Shown: positions 1 to 10,800 of the stretch, one piece after another | Layout: each line of letters opens with the position of its first letter | Position numbering within the stretch: position 1 is the stretch's first letter | Assembly: GCA_017484285.1 (NCBI GenBank) | Contig: JAFUTH010000009.1 | Coordinates: 62,001 to 126,000, forward strand | Length of the DNA: 64,000 nt | Direction of reading: 5' to 3' | Source of the DNA: Treponema sp. | GTDB lineage: Bacteria > Spirochaetota > Spirochaetia > Treponematales > Treponemataceae | Notes under the pieces: generated by a model | Database searches by the model: none | What the model saw: the letters and a program-made list of their open reading frames with translations, nothing else | What the model was told of the DNA's origin: nothing | Position numbers and translations under genes: made by a program

Positions 1-471
1 CAGGAAAACCTGGACTCTGACGCGTTCTTCTCAATCAAAACAAAAGTGCGCTCTGTTTTTCCGCAGTTCTCGATTATCGGCATGCTCTTTCATCACTACG
101 ACGGCTGCACGGTCGTCGCAAGCAGCGAAAAATTCCTCATGCAGCACAACCCGTTCTCGTGGGAAGTGCGCGCCACCGATTTTTGCACGAAAGACGACTT
201 TGACTCGGGTAGCGACATCTTTTTTACGAGCTTCAACAAATGGTTCGAGGCGATTACCCCCGAGCACCGCGAGCAGTTCATCGAAACGCTCTTCGGGCTC
301 CTCGAGTCAACCAACGCGTCCACGAATTCCGAGCTTACGAAAGACATCGTAAAGAACGCGGGCAAGATTATCAAAGCATTCGCCGCGCTCGACCCGACCA
401 TCCGCGATGAGGCAATCAAAATCGCCGGCGATTTCGTCAAAGTCATAGCCAAAGAGAGCATAAATTATTAA
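1..471 (+). CDS. C-terminal part of an Mbeg1-like (DUF2974) protein
   Basis: The reading frame is open from the first base, so the start lies before the window; 156 residues are visible. The segment GMLFHHYDGCTVVASS followed by MQHNPFSWEV and a helical tail with ITPEHREQFIETLFGLL matches the C-terminal part of the DUF2974/Mbeg1-like family. These are cytoplasmic proteins with an alpha/beta-hydrolase-like fold and no settled function. The conserved QH-[DN]-PFSW block is present. It ends 9 bases before the ACT-domain gene, so the two may be co-transcribed. The catalytic core, if any, is outside the window. Confidence 0.7.
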   Translation, partial: QENLDSDAFFSIKTKVRSVFPQFSIIGMLFHHYDGCTVVASSEKFLMQHNPFSWEVRATDFCTKDDFDSGSDIFFTSFNKWFEAITPEHREQFIETLFGLLESTNASTNSELTKDIVKNAGKIIKAFAALDPTIRDEAIKIAGDFVKVIAKESINY

Positions 472-480
472 AATTGAGGC

Positions 481-750
481 ATGAACGCAATTATTACGGT
501 CGTTGGAAGCGACAAAGTTGGAATCATCGCGGAAGTGAGCGCACTTCTCGCAACACACAAAATCAATATTGCTGACATCACTCAGACAATTCTCTCGGGC
601 AATTTCGTCATGATGATGATGGTCAGTCTCGACGGGGCTGATGTTTCTATCGATGAGCTGCGCACGATTCTCACCGAAACGAGCGAGAAAATGGGCGTTG
701 AAATCAATATCATGGCGGAAAAGGTCTTTTCGTCAATGAACCGAATCTAA
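481..750 (+). CDS. ACT domain protein, UPF0237 family
   Basis: This 89-residue protein is one ACT domain: beta strand with VVGSDKVGIIAEVSALLA (about residues 6-23), then NINIADI-like strand 2, the hydrophobic strand GNFVMMMMVSL, and a second helix. Length and the DKVGII motif fit the UPF0237 family. ACT domains generally bind amino acids or small effectors and dimerise. No catalytic domain is attached, so a regulatory role is inferred. It follows the Mbeg1-like gene by 9 bases. The ligand cannot be told from sequence. Confidence 0.85.
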   Translation: MNAIITVVGSDKVGIIAEVSALLATHKINIADITQTILSGNFVMMMMVSLDGADVSIDELRTILTETSEKMGVEINIMAEKVFSSMNRI

Positions 751-775
751 TATCTTGGAATAAAAAGGAGTTTTT

Positions 776-2041
776 ATGAAACGAACAATTTTTTCGGTCG
801 CCCTGTTCTGTGCGCTCTCTCTTAGTTTTGCAGCTCCCTCGCAACTCATAATCAAAACGCGCAAAAAGCCTGTCACGAACGGCTGGGCAGACATGGGCAA
901 GCTTTCCTACGCAAGAAAAAACGTGATTGTCATCGACGACGCCACCTATCCGACTGCAAAAGAAAAGCGCACTGCCTTTACGAACGCGATTGCCTCTGGC
1001 TCGGTGAATAACTCGTCACTCAGCGATAAAAGCGCGCTCATTATCGTGAGCGGCACGGTCGATTTGAGTGACGGAAACGTGAGCGACACTGACCACAGTT
1101 ATTTCGACCAGTTTGACCCCGAAACGCATCAGCGGCTTCACAAGGACTTCATGTACGACATCGGCGCGAACAAAACGATTATCGGCGCGAGCGATGCCAA
1201 AGTCGCGTACGGCGGATTGCGCATCAAGGCGCGCGAGGACTTTATCGCAAAGAACGTCATTATCCGAAACATCAGTTTCTGGGACGCGCACGGCTCAACC
1301 GAGTACGACACGAGCGTTCCTCAGTACGCGGGCAAAAAAGCGAGCGCAGACCAGCTCGTCATCGAGGGCATTGAGGACAAGACCACAAAGGCACGCTACC
1401 TCTTCCTGCCCGAGAACATCTGGATTGACCACTGCTCATTCAGCGACGGCGTGTGCGTTGACCTCGACCGAAACTACAACCACGACGGCGCGCTCGACAT
1501 CAAGTGCGCAAAGAACGTCACGGTCTCGTACTGCGAATTCACCAACCACGACAAAGTGACGCTCTCAGGCTCAAGCGACAAATTCATCACGCCGGACGAG
1601 CGCGAAGTCACGTTCCACAACAACTACTACCACGGATGCGTGCAGCGAATGCCACGAACGCGCGGCGGGTACTTCCATTTGTACAACAACGTGTACGAGG
1701 ACATCGGCACGAGCAAGAATTCCGGGGCGAGCTTGGGACCGGGCGTGGGCGCACAGTTCATCGTCGAGAACAACTTCTTCGGAAAGCACGCGGGCAAAAT
1801 CCTTCGCGCGAGCGACAGTTCGGAAGAAGGCACGCCGAGTTTCTACAAAATCTACGCGAACGGCAACAATCCCGAGCTGAGTGCCAGCAACACCGAGGGC
1901 TTTACAGCGCACAAACTGAGCGAAAAGCCGTGGAAAGTGCCCTACAAATACTCGCTCAAATCTGCGGACGAGGCAAAGCAGACTGTCGTTACCGAAGCCG
2001 GAAGCGGCGCGAGCGTGATACTTGACGGAAAAACCTACTGA
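776..2041 (+). CDS. secreted pectate lyase, polysaccharide lyase family 1
   Basis: This 421-residue protein has a type I signal peptide (KR, hydrophobic stretch, likely cleavage after residues 19-20 at FAAPS). A right-handed parallel beta-helix follows, with PL1 signatures: WIDHCSF at residues 216-222, a VSYCEF..HDKVTLSGSSD strand with calcium-site acidic residues nearby, HNNYYHGCVQRMPRTRGG, and HLYNNVY. The arginine in QRMPRTR (R294 or R296) is the expected catalytic base for beta-elimination of polygalacturonate. A strong AAGGAG site lies 7 bases before the ATG. It is separated by a terminator from the lipoprotein operon downstream, so it is probably a free secreted enzyme alongside the lipid-anchored pectinases. 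Confidence 0.93.
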   Translation: MKRTIFSVALFCALSLSFAAPSQLIIKTRKKPVTNGWADMGKLSYARKNVIVIDDATYPTAKEKRTAFTNAIASGSVNNSSLSDKSALIIVSGTVDLSDGNVSDTDHSYFDQFDPETHQRLHKDFMYDIGANKTIIGASDAKVAYGGLRIKAREDFIAKNVIIRNISFWDAHGSTEYDTSVPQYAGKKASADQLVIEGIEDKTTKARYLFLPENIWIDHCSFSDGVCVDLDRNYNHDGALDIKCAKNVTVSYCEFTNHDKVTLSGSSDKFITPDEREVTFHNNYYHGCVQRMPRTRGGYFHLYNNVYEDIGTSKNSGASLGPGVGAQFIVENNFFGKHAGKILRASDSSEEGTPSFYKIYANGNNPELSASNTEGFTAHKLSEKPWKVPYKYSLKSADEAKQTVVTEAGSGASVILDGKTY

Positions 2042-2103
2042 GCGGCGAGGAACGACCATCTTCTTAAATAAAACTTAAAGCAACATCTTCTAAAAATACG
2101 AAA

Positions 2104-2140
2104 GGCGCGGTTCTTTTTGATGAGAGCCGCGTTTTTGTTT
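2104..2140 (+). terminator. Rho-independent terminator after the pectate lyase gene
   Basis: A 9-bp stem pairs 2106-2114 with 2123-2131 (one G-T pair) around an 8-base loop, followed by TTTTTGTTT. It lies 65 bases past the pectate lyase stop and isolates that gene from the lipoprotein operon. Confidence 0.85.
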
Positions 2141-2236
2141 TTGCGTAAAACTGATTTGACTTAAAAAGACGAAAAGACGCGCTTCTCTAAGAACTCTCTT
2201 ACATTAAAATGACAGACGATTACAAAATTTTCCTCA

Positions 2237-2265
2237 TTGAAAAAAAAACGAAGTCGGTGTATTCT
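2237..2265 (+). promoter_or_regulatory. Predicted sigma70 promoter of the pectin lipoprotein operon
   Basis: TTGAAA (2237-2242) and TATTCT (2260-2265) are separated by exactly 17 bases. Initiation near 2272 would give a leader of about 60 nt ending in GGAGG at 2321-2325, 5 bases before the ATG at 2331. No other strong candidate was seen in the 289-bp gap between genes. Confidence 0.55.
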
Positions 2266-2330
2266 GCAAAAAATATTTCCGTTTTTTGGAGATATTGGAG
2301 AGTTTAAAAGCTTGCATCATGGAGGAAAAA

Positions 2331-4956
2331 ATGTTTTTAGTAAAAAAGGCACAGACCTGGAGTATTGCAGTGCTTGCCGTGCTCGCATGTGCGTTCTCTG
2401 GAGCGCTCCTCTCTTGCTCGTCAGATACGGGGGGGGGGTACCAGTACGACTAAGGTATCATCAATTGCGATTGCCGCCGCGGACGACAAAACATCGATTG
2501 CGGTGGGGGATACGCTCGTAATTACGGCGAGTGTTTTGCCAGACAACGCATCAAATAAAGCGGTCGAGTGGACTGTCACCACGGTTGAAGATACAGAGGC
2601 AGCGAACTCAATTGACGCTGCTGCTGATGACGCAACCGAAGGAACTGCTGCCGAGATTGCTGACGCAACAGAAACGACCGATGAGGCAGATGCGACTGAC
2701 ACAACAGAAACAGACGCTCCTTTCACCTATGCATCCAGCGATGACACACTGACGCTCAATCTCCGAGCCCTTGCCGCTGGAAAAATCTCCGTGCAAGCCA
2801 CCGCGAAAGACGGCAGCGCTGTTCAGTCAAACACGCTCGTTATTACGGTTACAGAGGAAAGCGCAGAGCCGGGAGACGAAACGGACGGCATCACCTCTGT
2901 CTCGATTTCAAGCTCTTCTGCATCAATCCAATCTGACGGAACTGCTGACCTGACAGCAACCCCTGTCACAACAAGCGATTCCACGCTCGTCTACACATGG
3001 AAAATTACGAGCGGATCTGACTACGCAACGCTTTCTGACTCAGATACAAACACCGTCACGCTCACAGCGAATAACACTACGTCGGAAACACAGACCGTAA
3101 AAGTCATCGTTACTGCGACGGACAGCACCGACGAGACAAAAACGGCAACATCTGAGGAGTTCAGCATCACCGTAAGCCCGAAACCCGAGGCGTCTGACGA
3201 CGTGTACGCATACAGCGCGAGTGACACGATAATTAATTTAGGCAAAACGAATATCGATGCTAAGGCATATCTCACGTATGCGAAGGCTGAATACAACGCT
3301 TCTACACAGACGATAAACGAAGTCACTGACTATTATGCCAATTTGAGTAAAACTGAGCGCGAAATCGACATTACGGTGAGCGGTGTTGCGGCATTCACGC
3401 TCTATGTGCAGAACGCCACGGCGGGAAGAACATTCACCGTTCAGATTGGAAACGGCACTGCATACACCGTCACGCACCCCGGCTCACAGACAATCGATAC
3501 TGTCTCATCGGACATCGCTTCATTTACGTTCAACACCGGCACGACACAGACGACCACCATCAAAATCAGCGGTGGTGGCGAGACAGTCACACCGGGCTAT
3601 GTGCTTGTGTACAATCAGGCTCAGACGATTTCTGCGACTTCGGTAACAATCTCAGGCGCGCCGACCTCAGCGCTTGTTCTCACCGACTATCCGAGCGGAA
3701 CGACGTACAACAGTCTGACGGCAACGGTTGCTCCCGCATGGTGTACGAACGGAACGGTTTCTTGGAGCTCAAGCAAGCCTGCCGTTGCGACAATTAACGC
3801 TTCAACAGGCGCGATTCAGCCGCTTACCGCTGGTACGACCACAATCACCGCGACCGTTGGCACTGGTACTGACGCTGTTACAGATGACTTTGAGTTGAGC
3901 GTCACGGATACAACGGTTGCTGTTACCGGCGTTACGCTCAACAACACATCGGCTTCTCTCGCTCGATGGGCTACGCTTACGCTTGAAGCGACGGTCGCCC
4001 CATCGAACGCAACGAACAAAAACCTCTCATGGTCATCAGCCACAGAGACTGTCGCGACGGTCGAAAACGGCGTTGTGACGGCTGTTGCACCCGGAACTGC
4101 AATAATCACCGTTACAACAGAAGACGGCTCAAAGACCGCTGAGTGCACCGTTACGGTTACGCCCGTGTACGTGAGTGCGGGAGAATATGCGCTCCTCGGC
4201 GCAGAGACAGCAACAACCGAAGCACCGTGGACAGCACAGAGTGCATTGACGTCACAGGCTTTGAACAATATCCACACCACAACGGCGATTGATGATACCG
4301 GATTCTTGCTGAAAAGCAGCATTGACACAACAGGCTATGCGGAATTTGCATTGCAGACTGAGATGAAAGTAACAATCGATTACACAGTTCTCAAGGCAGC
4401 GTCTAAGACGGGCGGTATCGTGTTGACCACGGCAGACGGAAGCTTCACATCTGACAGTGACAGCACGGCTACTATCTATACGAATCAGACGGATATCATT
4501 TCTTCTGGAGACACGAATTCAAAAGCTGCGTTCCAGACGCTTGATTCTGATTCAGAGACAGACAAAACGGAATCATTTGTCATCACGCTTGGAGCAGGAA
4601 ACTACAAGCTCTACGGTTACAAGAAAGCGACTTCAACTCGCGCAAGTAAAATCACCTTTGCGCGAACGACCACCGAAAACGCGAAAGCGAGTGCAACCGT
4701 CGCAACCGAGGATATTTCTCTCACGGCAAGCGGCGCAACGGTGCGCGTAACACTCCCGACAGGCGTTACTGCTACGGCATATGCGTGGTATCTCGACGGC
4801 TCGAGTACGGCGGTTTCCGGGGCGACAAGCTCATCATATACGCTGCCTGCGTCATCAACGGTTGGCAAAACGTATATCATTACGGCGGAAGTCACCATCA
4901 ACGGAAAGAAGTACACAAAAACGACAAGCGTCACCTATACGGGTACGAGCGAGTAA
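2331..4956 (+). CDS. BIG2/Ig-repeat lipoprotein, out of frame at a poly-G tract (putatively phase variable)
   Basis: Translation from ATG 2331 (GGAGG 5 bases upstream) gives a lipoprotein signal peptide ending LLSC, then SSDTGGG. The frame then stops at TAA 2451-2453. The long frame that continues to 4956 is entered only if the G run at 2429-2438 has 9 (or 12) G instead of 10. In that frame the protein is roughly 870 residues of Ig-like modules: BIG2 domains around 2452-2860 (interrupted by a Thr/Asp/Glu-rich stretch), 3637-3915 and 3916-4170, a PKD-like domain at 2893-3180, two beta-sandwich modules around 3215-3625 and 4171-4660, and a C-terminal Ig-like domain with a WYLDG motif. It probably supports adhesion or scaffolding of pectin at the surface. 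A sequencing error in the homopolymer is the main alternative. Confidence 0.8.
2429..2438 (+). repeat. Poly-G tract (10 G) directly after the lipobox
   Basis: Ten consecutive G residues start in the fourth codon after the lipidated cysteine. Nine would join the signal peptide to the 2.5-kb frame downstream. The position early in a surface gene is typical of slipped-strand contingency loci. Confidence 0.9.
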
Positions 4957-4974
4957 ATAAAAAAGGAGCAAGAC

Positions 4975-7791
4975 ATGAAAAAATTACGGTTTGTAAAAGC
5001 TCTGTTTGCGGCTGCGAGTCTGGCACTGGCGATACCCGGTTGTTCAGACCTCAGCACTGGCTCTTCGACAGAGCAAACTGCGGGAAAGGGAGTCGTAACG
5101 ATTTCTGCTGATGTCGCATCGGCGGCGCGAACGGCACTTCCCTCAGCAGGAGCAATCGATTTAACGCAGTATACATTCACGCTCACGGCGACGGCGGAAG
5201 ACAGCACAACGGCTGTCACGGGCTTACCGACTGATGTCGCATACAGCGCGCTTTCAACGGCGTTCACAATGGCGGAAGGCACATACAATTTCACGCTCAC
5301 TGCGACGAACGCAACGAGTGGCGCGAAACTTGCGGGCACGCTGAGCAGCATCGAAATCAGTGACGCAACGACAGCAACTCTTGCGTTCACGCTGTACGGA
5401 GTCGCCGCAGACAGTGCGACCGGTTCGCTCGTCATCAAGGTTACGTACGAGGACGGATACGGAGCCACCACGGTAACACCGACGCTCTACAGCGAGGGCG
5501 GAACTTCGCTCGATTCAACGTATCCGCTCACGTATACGGCTGATACAGAAACGGCTGGCACGGGTACAATCACGGGCACTGTTCCTGCGGGCGCGAGCTA
5601 TGTCGGCATCGTCCTTTCTGACGGCTCACAGACGCTCGGTTCTATCCCCAAAGAAACCGTGTACGCAGTCAAGGGCGTCACCTCAACGAGCGATGTGACC
5701 ATCCCCGTGACGCAGTACAAGGCAACGGTGAATGTGACGAACGGCGGAAGCGCATACACGACAGCCACAACAGTTACACTCAAGATGCTTGACTCAGATG
5801 GCGCGGAGCTTTCCGAGACGAGTACAACAAAACAGACACTCACGCAGACAACGGGTACGAATAGTTACACGGGCTATGTTCCCGTTGGCAGCTACAATGT
5901 GTATGTCGGCACTACAAAATACGGAACGTTGAGCAATGCGACTGAAAAGCAATATGATATTGCAACGATAAAAAGTATCGTGTTTGATTTTGCAAACGCA
6001 AAGACAACATACAGCATTGGCGATGAATTCGATAGCACTGGCGTGACTGCAACTGTCACCTATGAAAATGACTCGACTGCCTCTATTTCTGCTTCCGACC
6101 TTACGTTTGACGGATTTGATTCTGCTGCGGCTGGCTCACAGACGATTACAGTTACCTATACAGGATACACTGGTACGTACACAAATAACACATACGCAGT
6201 TACCATCAAGGGCTTGGAGACGCTCACGTGGGATTTCAGCACGGCGGCAGTGACCATGTATAGCGATGAGAATTGTACGACGGCGGTTGAGGCAAATACT
6301 TCAAATCAGTATGTCATCCAGTATTCAAGCAGTGCTACAGCTACAAATTATGCATACCTCAAGGGAACTTCAGATGCTTCTACAAACGATGCTGCTGTCA
6401 TGTACGTAGAGACACCGATTTCTGGTTCAAAGATTGCAATCCGCTCGTCCGATGTGCAGGTTAACACTGGTGCGCTGTTCTACATTCCTGTTTCTAGCGG
6501 AAGTGTCGTGACGGTCACGCAACGTACCGCAGGCTCTTATGAACTTGGTGGGCAAGAATCACTCACCTATACAGCTAATGCTGCGGGGTATGTGGTATAT
6601 GATGTTCTATCAGGTTATTACCTCTCTTCTATCTCCGTAACAAACGTAAAAACGACAGACGAGCATACAACCGATGTCGTTTCATTTGTTCCAAAAACAG
6701 ATAAAACGACAGCGAACACAACAAGCGTGCTTGGATTTACGGCAACATCCGTTGAATCAGACAATACAGATGTCGTAACTGCTGATTTGACTTCAAATTC
6801 AGGTTATATCACATTTACGTCAAAAACTGCGGGAACCGCGACAATAACCGCAAGCGGCTCTGGTGATGAAACAACTTCTTGGACTGTTACCGTTCGACGA
6901 TACGGAAACATTGTTGTGGGGGGTATCACCCCATATACATCAGAGACGGAAGTTACGTCGATTTGGCTCAAGACTTCGAGCGGGGATGCTGTTACGGTCA
7001 AAGGTGGACAGGTGACAGTAGCAGCTGGTAAGTTTGTGTACCTCAATAAGCAATTCGCCGCAGGTACGAAGGTTCGCATTGAGGCGACGACGGCTTCTTA
7101 TACGAGCGGTGCAAAGACTCTTAATGTAGGCTTTATCGAAAACCCGGCAAATGTTAGTAGCGCTAACGGAATCTACACAACTGCGAGCGGTGCTAACTCT
7201 GGTAAGCCTGTCGGTCAATCAACAAATGGTTTTGGTGGTGCTGTGTCTGGTACCGCACCGTATCGCTATGTCACAGAATACACATTCGCTAGTAGCAGTA
7301 CGGCGACAACTTCAAGCCATTACATCTATGATGCTGCTTCAACGTCAGCTAATACAACATATCTGTATAAAACGGGCGTTACACCTGCAAACAGCACGGT
7401 TCTTTCCTCTGGCTATGCAATATTCGGTGATACGGCAAGTTCTGTCATCTTTACGCTAATTGAAGTATATGCAGACGATGAACTTGTCTACAGTTCTGCA
7501 ACAAGTGAGACTGGTGAGCTTCCTTCTAGTACGACGCTTACTTTCCTAAATGGTGATTCTGATATTACCGTTGGTTACACAGTGTCAAGCGGAACATATA
7601 CATTTACTGCTTCTGCGCCATCATCTGGAAGCTACACCTATTCATGGTATGTTGATTTGGTAAAACAAGAGAGCACTGCAAACACTTGTGAGGTCTCTTT
7701 GGCAACTGGAAATCACGCAATTCTCGTGACAGCAACTGACACGAGCACGGGCGTGGTCTACTCTGCACAATCTACACTTTCAGTTGAATAA
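4975..7791 (+). CDS. large Ig-like-repeat lipoprotein of the pectin operon
   Basis: This is a 938-residue lipoprotein with the lipobox IPGC (C23). An AAGGAG site precedes the ATG, and only 18 bases separate it from the upstream lipoprotein gene. The N-terminal 300 residues are Thr/Ser-rich beta-sandwich repeats, related in plan to the N-terminus of the next protein (a VTISADVASAARTALP-type opening and GTYNFTLTA / GSYNVYVGTTKYG motifs). A Big_3/Big_4-like domain lies at residues 332-415 and a BIG2-like stretch at 575-640. Between them is a module beginning LTWDFSTAAV, resembling the modules in both neighbouring proteins. The C-terminus has a PKD-like SYSWYVD motif. No catalytic domain was recognised. 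It is probably a substrate-binding or scaffold partner of the esterase/lyase encoded 11 bases downstream. Confidence 0.8.
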   Translation: MKKLRFVKALFAAASLALAIPGCSDLSTGSSTEQTAGKGVVTISADVASAARTALPSAGAIDLTQYTFTLTATAEDSTTAVTGLPTDVAYSALSTAFTMAEGTYNFTLTATNATSGAKLAGTLSSIEISDATTATLAFTLYGVAADSATGSLVIKVTYEDGYGATTVTPTLYSEGGTSLDSTYPLTYTADTETAGTGTITGTVPAGASYVGIVLSDGSQTLGSIPKETVYAVKGVTSTSDVTIPVTQYKATVNVTNGGSAYTTATTVTLKMLDSDGAELSETSTTKQTLTQTTGTNSYTGYVPVGSYNVYVGTTKYGTLSNATEKQYDIATIKSIVFDFANAKTTYSIGDEFDSTGVTATVTYENDSTASISASDLTFDGFDSAAAGSQTITVTYTGYTGTYTNNTYAVTIKGLETLTWDFSTAAVTMYSDENCTTAVEANTSNQYVIQYSSSATATNYAYLKGTSDASTNDAAVMYVETPISGSKIAIRSSDVQVNTGALFYIPVSSGSVVTVTQRTAGSYELGGQESLTYTANAAGYVVYDVLSGYYLSSISVTNVKTTDEHTTDVVSFVPKTDKTTANTTSVLGFTATSVESDNTDVVTADLTSNSGYITFTSKTAGTATITASGSGDETTSWTVTVRRYGNIVVGGITPYTSETEVTSIWLKTSSGDAVTVKGGQVTVAAGKFVYLNKQFAAGTKVRIEATTASYTSGAKTLNVGFIENPANVSSANGIYTTASGANSGKPVGQSTNGFGGAVSGTAPYRYVTEYTFASSSTATTSSHYIYDAASTSANTTYLYKTGVTPANSTVLSSGYAIFGDTASSVIFTLIEVYADDELVYSSATSETGELPSSTTLTFLNGDSDITVGYTVSSGTYTFTASAPSSGSYTYSWYVDLVKQESTANTCEVSLATGNHAILVTATDTSTGVVYSAQSTLSVE

Positions 7792-7802
7792 GCGAGGAAA
7801 AT

Positions 7803-10800
7803 ATGAAGAAAAACATTTTCAAAGCTATAAAAACATTCATCGTTTCATCGGCATTGTTTGCCTTTGCAGCCTGTAGCAATATTTTGACAGACGGTTCTAA
7901 CAACTCGTCGTCAGTAACGGCAGAAAAAGCAAAGGTTACGTTTAATATTTCGACATCAGCAGCAAAGACTATTCTTCCTAATGATGTTGACCTTACCTCT
8001 TACTATTACATGCTGTCTGCTACAGATACAACTGGTTCTGATGCAACATCAACCGATTTGCTTACTGAACGAGTACAGATTACGTCTGAGTCAAGCTCTC
8101 TTTCCGCTGAGATAAAAGCGGGAACGTATGATTTTACGGTGACAGCATATGATGCTGCGACAAACGGAAACAAAGTGCTCGTTGGAAAAGCGAGTAGCGT
8201 CACAATCTCGTCGGCTTCGCTTGCTGTGACAATCAAAATGTATGCGGCACAAGGTGGAACGGGAACAGTAACGGCTACGTTGCAGATTGCGAAAGAAATG
8301 AGCGTAGCAACGGTAAGTACGGTTGTCTCTGAGACTATTTCTGCAACGGATACCGGAACTAAGACTGCCGTCACGAGCGGAACTGATTATGCCACATTTA
8401 CGTATACAAACGAAAGTTTTGATTCTGGTGTATCAAAATATCTTGTATTCTTCCTTTATGATTCTTCGAATACCCTTGTGACGAGCTATGTGGATTCGGT
8501 TTATGTTGTACGTGGCAAGACCTCTTCAAAGATAATCCCGATAACAACGGCGACTTTTGTTGCAACTGTTACCGTAACAAAAGACGGAAACGCATGGAGC
8601 GACAGCGGAATTGAAATCACGCTTGTGCCGTCATCATCAACTGATACGTCAACAGGCACGAAAATGACAGCAACAAGCGGTGCTGCAACCTATACCGCTA
8701 ACTTGACTGCCGATACATATAAAGTCTATGTCGGCAACAACGATAAGGGCAAGACAGTAAGCTCTAGTGCGCCGACAGCGACACTCGACTATGACAGCGA
8801 TGCTGTTTACCCGAATTTAGAAGCCTCAAACGCATTTGGCGACACTCAGCTGCTTTTGTCATTCTCTTCTGCACCAACCCTGACGGCTGATAGCACGATT
8901 TATATTTACAAAGCAGAAGATGATTCGCTTGCAGACAGCATTACAGTAAAGTCAAGCACGAAAAATGAATTTTTGTCGTTACAGTCGGGATATACGGTAA
9001 CAGTTGGTAATCAGCAGCTTGTTCACGTGGGTGGAGCGAACGGTGACAGTTTGGACACAAACACTGTCTACATTCAGCCACATATCGGCGCACTCTCTTG
9101 GGGAACTGAGTATTATGTCGTTATCGGTTCAGATGTAATCACTACAAGCGATACATCTTGGACTGGTTACGCATCAAAGGAATGGTCATTCACCACAAAG
9201 AGCGCACCGAATGTCACGACTGGTGGTACGGTTACTTCCCCAATAGCGATTTCTGTAAGCAATGCAACAAGTTCTAATAGTGCAGACTACTTCTCTGTGT
9301 ACGGGGCGATTGCAACTGCTGCGGCAAAAGCGAGTGGCGTATATGAAATCGATATTTCTGCCGGTGAATATTACGAGCTTGTTTCCGTGCAGGGAAAAGG
9401 TGCTCACATCATCTTGAAAGGGCAGGGAACTGCTGCCTACGGAAGCGATGTTGTGATTGAATACGTGAACAACATGTACATGAACAATTCAACGCATACA
9501 CGTCCTTCGTTCTATTTCAAGGGAAGCGGAGATTTGACTTTTGAGAACGTAACGCTCAAAAACCTTACGAAGCGGGCAACATCGTATACAGCTGACGGCT
9601 CTCATGCATCTAGTGAATATCAAGCAGAGGCGTTGTATTATTACAGCACTTCTTACAATCTGAATGCTTACAACTCTTCATTCGTCAGTTTGCAGGATAC
9701 TGTTAACGCAGATGCAAACAAGACATGGTTCTACGGCTGTTATGTCGCCGGTGACGTTGACTTTATGTGGGGCACAAGTAATGTTGCTCTGTTTGAAAAC
9801 TGTGCGATTGAATGTCTTGCAGATTCAACCCTCTCAAACGATAATGCATACCTCTTTGAAACCCGTGTCGGTTCAACGAGCGCAACCACGGTCGGCAAAG
9901 GATATGTCCTTCTTAATTCAACGGTAACTGTAGACAGCAGCGTAACCGCCTACTATGCCCGTCGTGCATCTGCAAAATCAAGCACAAGCTATTATGATCA
10001 GGCTGCTTTGGTGAATGTTACATTTAATTCTGCACCGGCTGACGCTCACTGGTATGTTGGTAATGAGCCGGAATCTCTTACCGGTACGCTTTATGGCGAT
10101 TATGCAGATGTCGGCTGGAAGGAGTACAACGTAACGGTAAACGGAACGGCGGTAAGCACAACGAGCCGCTATGCAAAATCTGGCGTCATTACATCTACCG
10201 AGTACGCAAACGAGTACTCTGGTCGCCGAGCAATCCTCAACCGCTACTACGACAGTAAAAACAAATGCTATGCTAAAGACAGCACGACAAACTGGGATGT
10301 CGCAACGCTTATTTCCGACCGCGGTTACACCGTTGATCCCGACGGCTCAAGCGAAACGCTCAGTGGCGAAAGCGTAACGACAACGGTCACATATAATTTC
10401 ACTGCATCATCTAGTTTGTCGTTGAGTCCGACTAGCTATACTACTAGCTTTACTCCAGGAAATTTAACGACGAGCGGAGTGACCTATCATGGCACAACTT
10501 ATGGTGTGTATACAAACGGAAATGGCGGTGGAACAATAACGGTACCTGTTGTTGGCAGTTGTACAATTACGCTTCATAATTCTTACCAAGATAAATCCTC
10601 TGACGGAATAACAGTTACTGTGTCAAGTGACGACAGTGGCGACTCTTTCACGCCGACAACATTGACTGCAAATTATGGTAATCAGAATGGTGCAACGGTT
10701 AATGAAATGACCGCCACTTATACCGATGACGGTGATAGTACTGGCAACGTTACATTCACTTTCGGCGGTCAGGTCTACATCTCAAAAATCGTCGTCACCT

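Noticed and set aside
1113..2025. Overlapping + strand frames inside the pectate lyase gene (148 and 173 residues)
   Set aside because: They are Arg/Ser/Thr-rich shadows in other frames of a well-supported PL1 gene.
2237..2521. A 94-residue frame that crosses the poly-G tract
   Set aside because: It lacks a ribosome-binding site and signal peptide. The frame from 2331 has both.
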